64,000 bases of DNA from Evansella cellulosilytica DSM 2522 (GTDB lineage: Bacteria > Bacillota > Bacilli > Bacillales > Salisediminibacteriaceae). The DNA lies in NCBI RefSeq assembly GCF_000177235.2, contig NC_014829.1, positions 3,100,001 through 3,164,000 on the forward strand, read 5' to 3'. The notes under the pieces were generated by a model that was given only the letters and a program-made list of their open reading frames with translations, had not been told where the DNA came from and did no database searches. Both the position numbers and the translations under genes were made by a program. Shown piece after piece: positions 42,805 through 51,374 of this stretch. Position 1 is the first letter of the stretch. Every line of letters starts with the position of its first letter.

Positions 42805-45625
42805 ACTTAATAACGAATTAACTTTGCTCTTAATAAATGAGCCTACACTAGGCTTGTTGCTATACAATAAACAAAATAAAGATGATCATACATTAATGTT
42901 AAAGCAAAAATTATTTGCGAATGACCCAGATTCATTTTATGGGTTAGCTTATAGTATAAAAGATTTTTCAGTAACAAAAAACGATGAAAAAACAAGCTAT
43001 GCAGGGATATGGTTTCCCTTAAACAAAGTTAGTGCACTATTTAAATTATATAAAAATCAAAATGTCTTATTAGACGAATGCTCCACCTACTTAATAGAGC
43101 ACCTGATGAATGTCGAAGAATTAGCAAATACCCGGAAAGTAATACCGACGAGAGATGCAAACTGGTCTATTGACAAAAGTGTCTCACAAAGCAATCCCCC
43201 CCTATTTCCATACATGGTTGAACGAGGGGAAACTGGTTTAAAAATTAAAAGAATGCAAGAGGAAGATTGGAAGCAGTTTATCCATTCGTTTATTCAATAC
43301 ATGATGTGTTCTACTTCACTTTATGAATCACATGTCAAACCGTACGTGGATGATTTACTCTCTACTGAAACAAATGAAGCAATGACAACATGGACGAAAT
43401 CATTACAAATACCATTAAAGTGTTATACACTATCACAACATTTGTATCCACTCTGCCTTAAAAAGTGGAATGGTAAAACGGATGATCCATTTCAGGTCGT
43501 CTTACTTATTCACGAACCAGAAGCCGAAAATTCACCTTGGACAATTGAGCTTTACATGAAGGAATGGGTATCAGAAAAAATTGTTCCTATTAAATCTTTA
43601 TTTGAAGGCGATCATCCTTTCTTAGTTAATCCATTCCCGTATTATAAAATGCTGTACTCCAACATAAAAAATATTGTTCCAATAAATAGGATGTGCTTCG
43701 ATACCCCGACTTTAATGTTGTCACTCGAAGAGTTAACTGATTTATTAATGCATAAAACAGATGAGATTGAGGCTGCTAGCATTGCAATCCTCATCCCTGA
43801 TCGTTGGAAGGAAAACCATGTAATACCTCAAGCAAAGGGAGTCATCTACTCAGAAGAAGAAGGTAGTAACAGCCAATCAACAAATTGGCGAAACAGCAAA
43901 ATTTCTTTATCTTTTCTTATTGATAATCATGAAATAAGTGAATTTCAATTTAAACAGTGGGTTGAAGAAAAACGACAGCTTATATTTTTTAACAATCATT
44001 GGGTGAAGTGGGATCTACTCCAAGCAGAGAAATTGTTAAAAGAATATGAGTTAGCATCTGTAAGCGAAGAATTGATTTATGATGTTTGGCGTCAAACGCT
44101 GGCTCCAAACAACCTTGAAGAGCAAAGAAGCGATGCTACAATTCAGTGGTGTCTTGATAAAAGTGTATTAAATACATTTTCTCTATATTCACATCACCAA
44201 TTAGAAGATAAGTGGTCAAACACATTGCGTTCATATCAAAAAGAAGGTGCACTATGGCTCTTAAAAATGCGAGCAGCGAAACTCGGGGCATGTTTAGCAG
44301 ACGATATGGGATTAGGTAAGACAGTTCAAACGATCGCCTATCTAGAAACAGTAAAGTTAAAAGAGAATGAAAATCAACCTTTTCTCATCGTTTGTCCAAC
44401 TAGTTTAGTCGAAAATTGGGTGAGTGAAATTCAATCTTTCGCACCATCATTTACTTTTTATGTTCATGCTGGAAAGCCTTCTGAAAGACGTGCTATGTTA
44501 CAGAATTGCAAAGTAGACATAATTATTTCTTCATATCCGTTAACATTAAGGGATAGCCAATATTTTGAAAAACAAAATTGGTCTGCACTTATTTTAGATG
44601 AAGCGCAAAGAATAAAAAACGTCAATTCTAAGCAAAGAAAAGCGATTAAAAATATTAACAGTAACCATAAAATTGCACTGACAGGAACACCTATAGAAAA
44701 TGAGCCGAAAGAAATTTGGAGTCTGATTGATTTATTAAATCCGGGGTTTCTACGAGATGAAGAGTGGTTTACTAAAAATTTCTTAACAAATAAAAACGTA
44801 GAACAAGCATTAGATAAATTAAAAACGCTAGTAAATCCATTTATATTAAGACGAACAAAAAAGCAATTTAAACATGAATTAATGTTACCAAATAAAAAAG
44901 AAATCAAGCACATTATAGCATTAACAAAAGAACAAAAGGTTTTATATGAAGCTGTAGTTGAAGAGTTGTTAGAGGACCTCCCTTCGTACTCTATGTTAGA
45001 GAAAAGATCACGTCTGTTCCAAGCCATTACACAACTGAAGCAAATATGTAACCATCCTGCCCACTTTACAAAAGAATCAAATATAGCGAATATGAAGGGA
45101 AGATCTAATAAATGGGATACTTGTATGAGCCTACTAGCACATAACCAAGTAGAGGCTAAACAAACTTTACTTTTTACTCAATATCGTTATATCGGAAACT
45201 TATTACAAAAAGCGATTGCTAAAGAGCTAAACACAACGGTTCCATTTTTTCATGGACAATTATCAATGAAAGATCGTCAAAATATGATAACATCATTTCA
45301 AGCAGAGAGGCGTTATCCTGTCATGATCATTTCACTACGTGCAGGAGGCTTTGGATTAAACTTAACGAATGCTTCGGAAGTTATTCATTATGACCGTTGG
45401 TGGAACCCAGCAGTAGAAGACCAGGCGACCGATCGTGTTTATCGAATTGGACAAAAAAGAGATGTCACAGTTCACACATTTATAAGCGAAGGAACGATCG
45501 AACAAAAACTCGACAACCTATTACAAGAAAAAAAGGCATTGCAGCAGTCACTCCTTCAGTCAACGTCCGTACCATTATGGGAATTAAACGATACTGAAAT
45601 AGCTTCACTGCTAAAGTTAAGATAA
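42797..45625 (+). CDS. ywqA: SNF2/RapA-family helicase (YwqA-like)
   Basis: 942 residues, GTG start with AAGGAG upstream. The N-terminal 470 residues are an unusual domain found in bacterial SNF2 proteins. The ATPase follows: Walker A DDMGLGKTVQT, Walker B LDEAQRIKN, motif III LTGTPIENEP, motif V ISLRAGGFGLNLT and motif VI DQATDRVYRIGQ. Such proteins move along double-stranded DNA and remodel protein-DNA complexes; the bacterial role is unclear. It is coupled to the upstream gene. Confidence 0.93.
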   Translation: MFKLNNELTLLLINEPTLGLLLYNKQNKDDHTLMLKQKLFANDPDSFYGLAYSIKDFSVTKNDEKTSYAGIWFPLNKVSALFKLYKNQNVLLDECSTYLIEHLMNVEELANTRKVIPTRDANWSIDKSVSQSNPPLFPYMVERGETGLKIKRMQEEDWKQFIHSFIQYMMCSTSLYESHVKPYVDDLLSTETNEAMTTWTKSLQIPLKCYTLSQHLYPLCLKKWNGKTDDPFQVVLLIHEPEAENSPWTIELYMKEWVSEKIVPIKSLFEGDHPFLVNPFPYYKMLYSNIKNIVPINRMCFDTPTLMLSLEELTDLLMHKTDEIEAASIAILIPDRWKENHVIPQAKGVIYSEEEGSNSQSTNWRNSKISLSFLIDNHEISEFQFKQWVEEKRQLIFFNNHWVKWDLLQAEKLLKEYELASVSEELIYDVWRQTLAPNNLEEQRSDATIQWCLDKSVLNTFSLYSHHQLEDKWSNTLRSYQKEGALWLLKMRAAKLGACLADDMGLGKTVQTIAYLETVKLKENENQPFLIVCPTSLVENWVSEIQSFAPSFTFYVHAGKPSERRAMLQNCKVDIIISSYPLTLRDSQYFEKQNWSALILDEAQRIKNVNSKQRKAIKNINSNHKIALTGTPIENEPKEIWSLIDLLNPGFLRDEEWFTKNFLTNKNVEQALDKLKTLVNPFILRRTKKQFKHELMLPNKKEIKHIIALTKEQKVLYEAVVEELLEDLPSYSMLEKRSRLFQAITQLKQICNHPAHFTKESNIANMKGRSNKWDTCMSLLAHNQVEAKQTLLFTQYRYIGNLLQKAIAKELNTTVPFFHGQLSMKDRQNMITSFQAERRYPVMIISLRAGGFGLNLTNASEVIHYDRWWNPAVEDQATDRVYRIGQKRDVTVHTFISEGTIEQKLDNLLQEKKALQQSLLQSTSVPLWELNDTEIASLLKLR

Positions 45626-45652
45626 GAAAGCACTGGAAAAGTGAAAGAACGC

Positions 45653-45999
45653 GAGGCCACTGAAAAAGTGAAAAACTTGCTGTTTCGTTGCATTAATATT
45701 CAATATACCTCATAATAGGAAAGGTTGATGAGACCGGAGCAAGCGAGGTAACTGTCTCTTCCTCTACAAGCATATGCGTTGGAGCGTGTCCGTCGAGACA
45801 ACTCGAAGCATTATCGACGAAGCAACGCTCGTTCCTGTGGGATCGAAGGCAGGGTTGAGACCCCGCAGACCGCAGGTTGAGGAGGCTCACCAGCCGCCCA
45901 CGGAAAGCGAGTTTGCATAGGACTCATCAACTTCTATATTCAAACAACCTTATTTTTATTAGTCTATCCTTTGAATTTAAGTACTTTTTCAGTGGCCTC
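45653..45999. mobile_element. Repeat segment X2 bounded by a 17-bp inverted repeat
   Basis: GAGGCCACTGAAAAAGT (45653-45669) and its perfect complement (45983-45999) enclose a GC-rich element with its own ends GTTGATGAG/CTCATCAAC (45724-45732/45923-45931). Inside are TCTCTTCCTCTAC, GTCCGTCGAGACAAC and the string GAGACCCCGCAG with GAGGAGGCTCACC, a motif I recall from many Bacillus intergenic repeats. The outer arms resemble the hairpin part of the structured element next to it. Non-coding. Confidence 0.7.
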
Positions 46000-46009
46000 A
46001 AAGAACACC

Positions 46010-46110
46010 ACTTTTTCAGTACCTCAAAGAATATCGTAGCGTTGCAATCTACTAAAAGACTACTATGAGTTGTTTTCTCATAGTAGTCGCGCAACGAACG
46101 GAGCCATTGC
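46010..46110 (+). repeat. Structured intergenic element, copy D (damaged 5' part)
   Basis: After ACTTTTTCAGTACCTC (46010-46025) the structured part runs to 46110 with GACTACTATGAG/CTCATAGTAGTC inside and CGTTGC/GCAACG outside, ending in GCCATTGC. The GCAATG 5' boundary is lost. Its 3' half is nearly identical to copy E and to the half copy at 8528. Confidence 0.8.
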
Positions 46111-46128
46111 CAAATAATTTTGGCTTCC

Positions 46129-46683
46129 TTATTTTGTGAGCGTTACTGTTAGACTTATATCACCTTTCTCTACCTCTTCATCGTCAATAGCAAAAGGAAG
46201 AAGTGTCGCTTCAACTTGTAACACTTCATAATCACCTAATGATTCTGAATACCATTGATCGTTAAATGTTAAAGCTTCACTTTCTCCCACTTCCTCAAAT
46301 ATGAATGCTTGAGTAAACATACGATCAGCTGCGTAGTCATATATAACATTCCCCTCTTGATCTTTTACGATGATATCAAACTGATGTCCAGAGGAAAATT
46401 CTAGTTTACGAGCAGATTCAGCTTCATTTTTTAAAGTGATTGATACTTGTAAAGCATTGTCTTCCAGAGAGGCATCTACACTATATAAAAAATCCCTATA
46501 TTCCATACTTTCTCCCCCCTGATCTCCTTGTTTTTCTTCTTTATCTATATCATTGTTTTCACTATCAGTATGCTGTTCACCTTGCCCAGTCACTGGTACA
46601 GACTCTGTACTTTCTTCACCTTCCCCCGTACCACAAGCAGTAATAAATGACAACATACAAACCATGATTACAAACTTCTTCAT
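46129..46683 (-). CDS. BsuPI-domain lipoprotein
   Basis: 184 residues: a lipoprotein signal (SFITAC), an acidic linker of about 45 residues, then a beta-sandwich of the BsuPI type, named after an intracellular proteinase inhibitor of B. subtilis (ALQVSITLKNEAESARKLEF, SSGHQFDIIVKDQEGNVIYDY). It should sit on the outer face of the membrane. The ligand is unknown. GGAGG precedes the ATG. It is 69 nt after the YitT-family gene on the same strand. Confidence 0.85.
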   Translation of the reverse strand: MKKFVIMVCMLSFITACGTGEGEESTESVPVTGQGEQHTDSENNDIDKEEKQGDQGGESMEYRDFLYSVDASLEDNALQVSITLKNEAESARKLEFSSGHQFDIIVKDQEGNVIYDYAADRMFTQAFIFEEVGESEALTFNDQWYSESLGDYEVLQVEATLLPFAIDDEEVEKGDISLTVTLTK

Positions 46684-46752
46684 TATTCATCGCCTCCAGC
46701 TTTTATCCATTTATTATAGTAGACGACCCTTTTATTGAAAAGTTTCATTTGT

Positions 46753-47592
46753 TTATTCTTTACGAAACATACCAAAAATCCCTGTCGTTTGTACTATGTT
46801 AGTAAACGCTTGAGGGTCGACAGCATCAATAATATGTTTCAGCTGATAAAGCTCATATCTCGTAATCACGATCATTATAATTTCTTTGTCTGCTTTCGAA
46901 TAGCCTCCTTTTGCTGGTATTCGAGTTACTCCTCTTGTCACTTCTTGATATATCGCGTGCTGAAGCTCATCGGCTTTGCTTGTTACGATCATCGCCGTTA
47001 ACTTCACATGACGAGTATGTATTGTATCAATGAGTCTTGAACTAACATACAACGTTAGAAGCGTATAAAGTGCTTTTTCCATTCCAAACATTAACCCTGA
47101 AGTCAATACGATAAAAGCATTTAATATAAAGAAATAAATTCCTAAAGGACGATCACTTTTTCTAGCCATTAGTAAAGCAACAATATCAACACCACCAGAA
47201 GAGGCACCGAACTTTAAAATAATTCCCGCACCCATTCCACCTAAAACACCACCGAAAACAGAGTTCAAAATAATATCACTTGATATGTATGTTATCGGTA
47301 TTATTTCTAAAAATAAAGTTGTAAAAGCAACATTAATAAAGCTATATAGCGTGAAGCTTTTCCCTACTTTAAGCCAACCTAAAATAGCAACTGGAACATT
47401 TAATAAAAAGAGTAAAATACCCGGTGATAAAGGAACAAGCTCAGCTAAAATTTGGGCAATCCCTGTGAAGCCACTCGCGAAAACATTAGCTGGTATCAAA
47501 AAAAAGTTTAAGCTTAAAGCTAATAATACAGCACTGAATGCAGCAATGATAATTTTTTTTGATTCTTCTAAAACGTTTATATTTTTTATCAT
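46753..47592 (-). CDS. YitT/DUF2179-family membrane protein
   Basis: 279 residues from the ATG at 47592 (AAGGGAG upstream). The frame extends to 47658 into the neighbouring repeat, which is unlikely to be translated. Six membrane helices include NFFLIPANVFASGFTGIAQIL and GGVLGGMGAGIILKFGASSGGVDI, typical of the YitT family. The C terminus is the cytoplasmic DUF2179 domain (RIPAKGGYSKADKEIIMIVI). The transported substrate is not established for most family members. Confidence 0.9.
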   Translation of the reverse strand: MIKNINVLEESKKIIIAAFSAVLLALSLNFFLIPANVFASGFTGIAQILAELVPLSPGILLFLLNVPVAILGWLKVGKSFTLYSFINVAFTTLFLEIIPITYISSDIILNSVFGGVLGGMGAGIILKFGASSGGVDIVALLMARKSDRPLGIYFFILNAFIVLTSGLMFGMEKALYTLLTLYVSSRLIDTIHTRHVKLTAMIVTSKADELQHAIYQEVTRGVTRIPAKGGYSKADKEIIMIVITRYELYQLKHIIDAVDPQAFTNIVQTTGIFGMFRKE

Positions 47593-47619
47593 GTTAGCTC
47601 CCTTTTCTTTTTTCTTGGG

Positions 47620-47975
47620 TCTGTTAAACTCTGTTGATTTTCGCTGCAAGACGCTCACTTTTCTCTTCCTCTTCTAGTTTCCCTCTGAAGCTGCATCCGT
47701 CGAGACAGCTCGGAGCGGCGAATAAGGCTTCAAGAGGGCAATGAAAAATGTTGAAATTTACCTTTTTTAGTCCCTCAATGCAATGAGCGTAGTCGTTGCA
47801 ATCTTTTGAAAGACTACTATGAGTCGCGGTTCTCATAGTAGTCGCGCAACGAACGGAGCCATTGCTATCGACCTTACCCATCCCGATGTATCTTCAACTC
47901 TTGCTTTCCACAAGCGTCTCGCACCTACCGCTACGATCATCCTGTCTCGAAAAATCAACACAAGTCTTTAACAGA
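47620..47975. mobile_element. MITE-like element, copy X3, interrupted by a structured element
   Basis: TCTGTTAAA (47620-47628) and TTTAACAGA (47967-47975) are inverted ends, with GTTGATTT/AAATCAAC just inside (47633, 47952). It shares TTTCTCTTCCTCTTC and GCATCCGTCGAGACAGCTCG with copy X1. The bipartite element at 47735-47865 lies inside it, so one of the two inserted into the other. Confidence 0.75.
47735..47865 (+). repeat. Bipartite structured intergenic element, copy E
   Basis: An imperfect GAGGG...CCCTC hairpin (about 47735-47777) is followed by GCAATG...CATTGC (47780-47865) with TCGTTGC/GCAACGA and an inner GACTACTATGAG/CTCATAGTAGTC helix. It is the most regular copy and lies inside X3. 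The stretch 47976-48284 after it shows no gene. Confidence 0.85.
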
Positions 47976-48284
47976 GCTTTCTTCTTTAATATCTTAAATG
48001 CTTTAGTAAAGTTCATGCATTCATCTTTAGCTGAATATAAAGAAAGATACTGTCCTTACCTATATATCGTTTCACAACTAGCTATTCATTATTAATAAAA
48101 CAAAAAACTATTTATATTAAGGACAAAGGGATTTTTTGAGAGTGAGTGATATCCATTTTATTCTTACAAACGGATGATGCTTACGTGTGGACTTTAGATA
48201 GTGTTTATTTAGTATTCTACCTTCACACTTTCACACTACTCCTTAATGGACTTTCTACACTGTTTACTTCACCTTTACACTCGA

Positions 48285-48655
48285 GTATGATGGAAAGGAA
48301 TTTAATAGCCCGTGTGGAAGTGCGTGGATATGCGAGTGGACATTAAAGTTCGTTAATAGCCCATGTGGTAAAGGGAGCATGTGCGAGTGGACTTTAATGT
48401 GCCTATAAAGTCCCATGAGGTCGAGGGAGCATGTGCGAGTGGACTTTAAAGTACCTTTAAAATCCCGTGAGGTAGAGAGAGCATGTGCGAGTGGACATTA
48501 AAATGCCTTTAAAATCCCGTGAGGTAGAGGGATTATGTGCGAGTGGACTTTAATGTGCCTATAAAGTCCCATGAAGTCGAGGGAGCATGTGCGAGTGGAC
48601 ATTAAAGTGCCTTTAAAATCTCATGAGGTAGGAGAAACACCACTCCTGAATGGAC
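48285..48655. repeat. 52-bp tandem repeat array
   Basis: GAGTGGAC recurs at 48334, 48385, 48437, 48489, 48541 and 48593 (steps of 51, 52, 52, 52, 52), with degenerate units on both sides. Each unit has GTGCGAGTGGAC, an A/T-rich TTTAA part, and CCATGAGG or CCGTGAGG. There is no unique spacer between units and no frame is kept. It fills the gap between the YitT gene and the small gene at 48861. Confidence 0.93.
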
Positions 48656-48860
48656 TTTAAACTATATTTTATTTACCTTCGCACTCGAACACCACTCCTA
48701 AATTCATTAAACTGTATTGACACCAGCCAGTATCAAATAATTGCGCTGATGAGCAGTAAGCATCAAGTTCAAAATAGAACTATTTTATGAATTTTGCTCT
48801 TAAAAGGCTAAATGGGATTTTAACCATTTAGCCTTTTACTTTTCGATCCTGTTTAATTAG

Positions 48861-49133
48861 TTACTGTCTTATTTCCTTGTTATAGTAATTCACCGCATAT
48901 GTGGCGCCTTCATCTACCATAGTATTATCATCAATGTCATGTGGATCAGAGTGCCCAATCTTCTCAGATAAATAATCAACATGATGCTCGTTTGTTTTGT
49001 TATTTACTTTTGCTTTTAGGCGATTCCATTTATCGTATACTTGCTTTCTATTTTTCTCCTTAGAGATGTAGTAAGATCCTGTTGTGATGATTGACACAAC
49101 TGCTGCAGATGCCACCCACTTCATCATTATCAT
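48861..49133 (-). CDS. Small membrane-anchored hypothetical protein
   Basis: 90 residues: one N-terminal membrane helix (WVASAAVVSIITTGSYYI), then a charged, probably helical stretch (KEKNRKQVYDKWNRLKAK) and an acidic C-terminal half. AAGGAGGAG precedes the ATG at 49133; ATGs at 49127 and 49124 are alternatives. Family not recognised. It lies alone between the 52-bp array and the chemoreceptor. Confidence 0.7.
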   Translation of the reverse strand: MIMMKWVASAAVVSIITTGSYYISKEKNRKQVYDKWNRLKAKVNNKTNEHHVDYLSEKIGHSDPHDIDDNTMVDEGATYAVNYYNKEIRQ

Positions 49134-49244
49134 CCACTCCTCCTTAATGTTTCATTACTTGTCTATACCCTCTCTTTAAACTTTCAAAACGAATAGTAAG
49201 TATCCTCCCATTAAAATACTTTATAAGGTCACTTTACCAACAAA

Positions 49245-49286
49245 GTGGGTCCCAAAAGGCATTAGTAAATGACTTTTAGAGACCAC
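49245..49286. repeat. Degenerate GACTCA-type hairpin upstream of the small gene
   Basis: GTGGGTCCCAAAAG pairs imperfectly with CTTTTAGAGACCAC. The remaining sequence between 49134 and 49555 shows no convincing gene. Confidence 0.5.
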
Positions 49287-49555
49287 CTCTCTATTTATTT
49301 GCTTATTAATACCTTATCTATGAATTAATCCTACATCATTTTTGGATGGTAGTGTGAACGTACTTCACCCATCATTGCTTTCCATCCAGTATGTATTATC
49401 GATTTGTCAACGGCATCATTTACAATTCTACATACATGATTTTAAGGAGTATATACCTCTAAATCCATTGGTAAGTACCGCTGTAGTGTTTTACCTATTT
49501 ATAGAAAGAAGAAGGTGTCACCGTATGTTATCACTATTGGGACATCCTCACCTGC

Positions 49556-51304
49556 TTAACTCGACTTCTTCAATGACTGTGCCGTATCATATAACGAAGC
49601 GATTAATTTTGTTAACTCTTTTTGACTTAATGTTTGTTTTTCAATAACCCCTTTAAACGTATGATTGTTTTTTTGTAAATAGTTTGCGCCTTCTACGAGT
49701 TGGGAAACGGATTCAACGACACTTTCCATCGCTTCATTAATTTGTTCAATAGAGAGGATCATCTCGTTATATTGCGTAGTTAAATGGTTATTTTTTTCTG
49801 ATATATCTTGAAATTTAGTGGAAGCTACATCTGTTTTTTCTAACGTCTCTATGCTTTTGATTAAAAAGGAGTCAAAGGCGCTTACAACCTGAATTGTTTC
49901 TTCCCCTAAATTCGCTAATATCTCTTTTGTACGTGTAGAGAATTCATTTGTTTCAGAGGAAAGCTTTCTTATTTCAGTTGCAACTACCGAGAAACTTCTA
50001 CCAGCTGCTCCTGCTCTTGTAGCTTCAATTGATGCATTGAGTGCCAATAAATTAGTTTGTGAAGCAATGTTGTCGATTCCTTCCATAAATGCACTGATCT
50101 CATTTAATTGTTGCTCCATATCCGATACTTTTCGTGAAGCAATTTCTGTGTTTTCATTTAATTGTTTCATCGTTTCCTGCAATTCTCTCATCAATGCTAC
50201 ACCTTGGTTTGAAGTAGAACCTACTTCATTTACTTGAGATGTCATTAATTCAACAGAGGATTGCATTTCTTGTGAGCTTGCGGATACTTGTTCCGTTGTA
50301 CTTGAGATAGTAGTAGTAAAATCCGTTTGTTGATCTAGTTCATTTGAAAAATGATGGATTGTCTCTAGTAATTTTTCCATGGCAGTTAATTGCTCAGACG
50401 AAGCTTTTGATGTTTGCTCAGCTACATGAGTGACTTCTTTTCCCGCTTGTTCATTAGACTCTAGTACGTCTCGTAAAGAAGTCCCCATTTCTTCTAACGC
50501 CGTATTGATGTCATGAAATTCATCATATCTTGTTTTACTTTGCTTAAAATGCAAGTTTCCAGCTTTGTACGCCTCAATTCGATCCATCACAAGTCTTACA
50601 CCACTTGAGACGTTTTTACCAAATAATAACAAAAATAATAGCGGAACAAGGACAAGAAAGACGGTGCCTGTAATAGTTATGATGGTAGTCGTTGTGATTG
50701 CACTATGTAATTCAGACCTAGCTTCATCAATGCTATTTTCCAAATATGTATGAATTCGATCGTCGACAGAATTAATGTTGTCTTCTGTTCTCACAATGTG
50801 TGGAGTAACTCTCGATCGGACTCTATCTCTATCTTCGTACTCAAATCCAGGTAAGAAGTATCTTTCATTTAACTCTTCATAAGTGCTAAATGCGTTGCCA
50901 AAGTGAGAAAAATAATGTTCTAAAGCTTCATCTCCTTCAATCATGTCATTAATATAGTTGTAGTTTTGTTCATACAAATGTAAAGATTCCTGGAGATTTT
51001 CGACTCGGTCACTTTCATAACCTGAAGTGACGAGTTGTAGTTGTGTCAATCCAATTTGTTTCACCTCGGATAACAATAGCGTATACCTTTGTTGTAAATC
51101 CGCAGCTTCTTCTAAAGCTAAGCTGTTATTCGTCACTTGTTGGTTATGATAATAAATAAAGAAACTTGATGCGGTACTTACGACGAAAATAGCGGCGATC
51201 AATAATGTTAACTTTTGAATCAACTTTCCTTTATACCTCATCCTTTTTATTTTCTTTAATAAACTTTTTCCATAACTCTTAAAATTTGCTGGCTTTTTCT
51301 TCAT
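49556..51304 (-). CDS. Methyl-accepting chemotaxis protein
   Basis: 582 residues. Membrane helix 1 (about 31-52), an outside sensor part of about 150 residues that looks helical, helix 2 ([23 protein letters not shown]), a HAMP region ([20 protein letters not shown]) and a long coiled-coil signalling domain. The CheA/CheW contact tip is [32 protein letters not shown], with Thr in place of the usual Ala in IEAARAG. It should steer swimming by an unknown signal. GGGGGG precedes the ATG. It lies downstream of the galactanase on the same strand. Confidence 0.93.
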   Translation of the reverse strand: MKKKPANFKSYGKSLLKKIKRMRYKGKLIQKLTLLIAAIFVVSTASSFFIYYHNQQVTNNSLALEEAADLQQRYTLLLSEVKQIGLTQLQLVTSGYESDRVENLQESLHLYEQNYNYINDMIEGDEALEHYFSHFGNAFSTYEELNERYFLPGFEYEDRDRVRSRVTPHIVRTEDNINSVDDRIHTYLENSIDEARSELHSAITTTTIITITGTVFLVLVPLLFLLLFGKNVSSGVRLVMDRIEAYKAGNLHFKQSKTRYDEFHDINTALEEMGTSLRDVLESNEQAGKEVTHVAEQTSKASSEQLTAMEKLLETIHHFSNELDQQTDFTTTISSTTEQVSASSQEMQSSVELMTSQVNEVGSTSNQGVALMRELQETMKQLNENTEIASRKVSDMEQQLNEISAFMEGIDNIASQTNLLALNASIEATRAGAAGRSFSVVATEIRKLSSETNEFSTRTKEILANLGEETIQVVSAFDSFLIKSIETLEKTDVASTKFQDISEKNNHLTTQYNEMILSIEQINEAMESVVESVSQLVEGANYLQKNNHTFKGVIEKQTLSQKELTKLIASLYDTAQSLKKSS

Positions 51305-51325
51305 AATAATCCCCCCTTTTAAAGG

Positions 51326-51365
51326 GAGGATGTCCCATTAAATCTTTCTTCTTTGGGACACCCTC
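51326..51365. repeat. Hairpin between the galactanase and the chemoreceptor
   Basis: GAGGATGTCCCA pairs with TGGGACACCCTC (one mismatch). It may end galactanase transcription, though no long T run follows. Confidence 0.6.
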
Positions 51366-51374
51366 GAGCATATG

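Noticed and set aside
48146-48346. Plus-strand 66-residue frame
   Set aside because: It runs into the 52-bp tandem array, has no ribosome site and no family resemblance.
48285-48655. CRISPR array or repeat-protein gene
   Set aside because: Units are contiguous without spacers, 52 is not a multiple of 3, and no frame runs through the array.
49342-49647. Plus-strand 101-residue frame before the chemoreceptor end
   Set aside because: It overlaps the 3' end of the chemoreceptor gene antisense and has no ribosome site.
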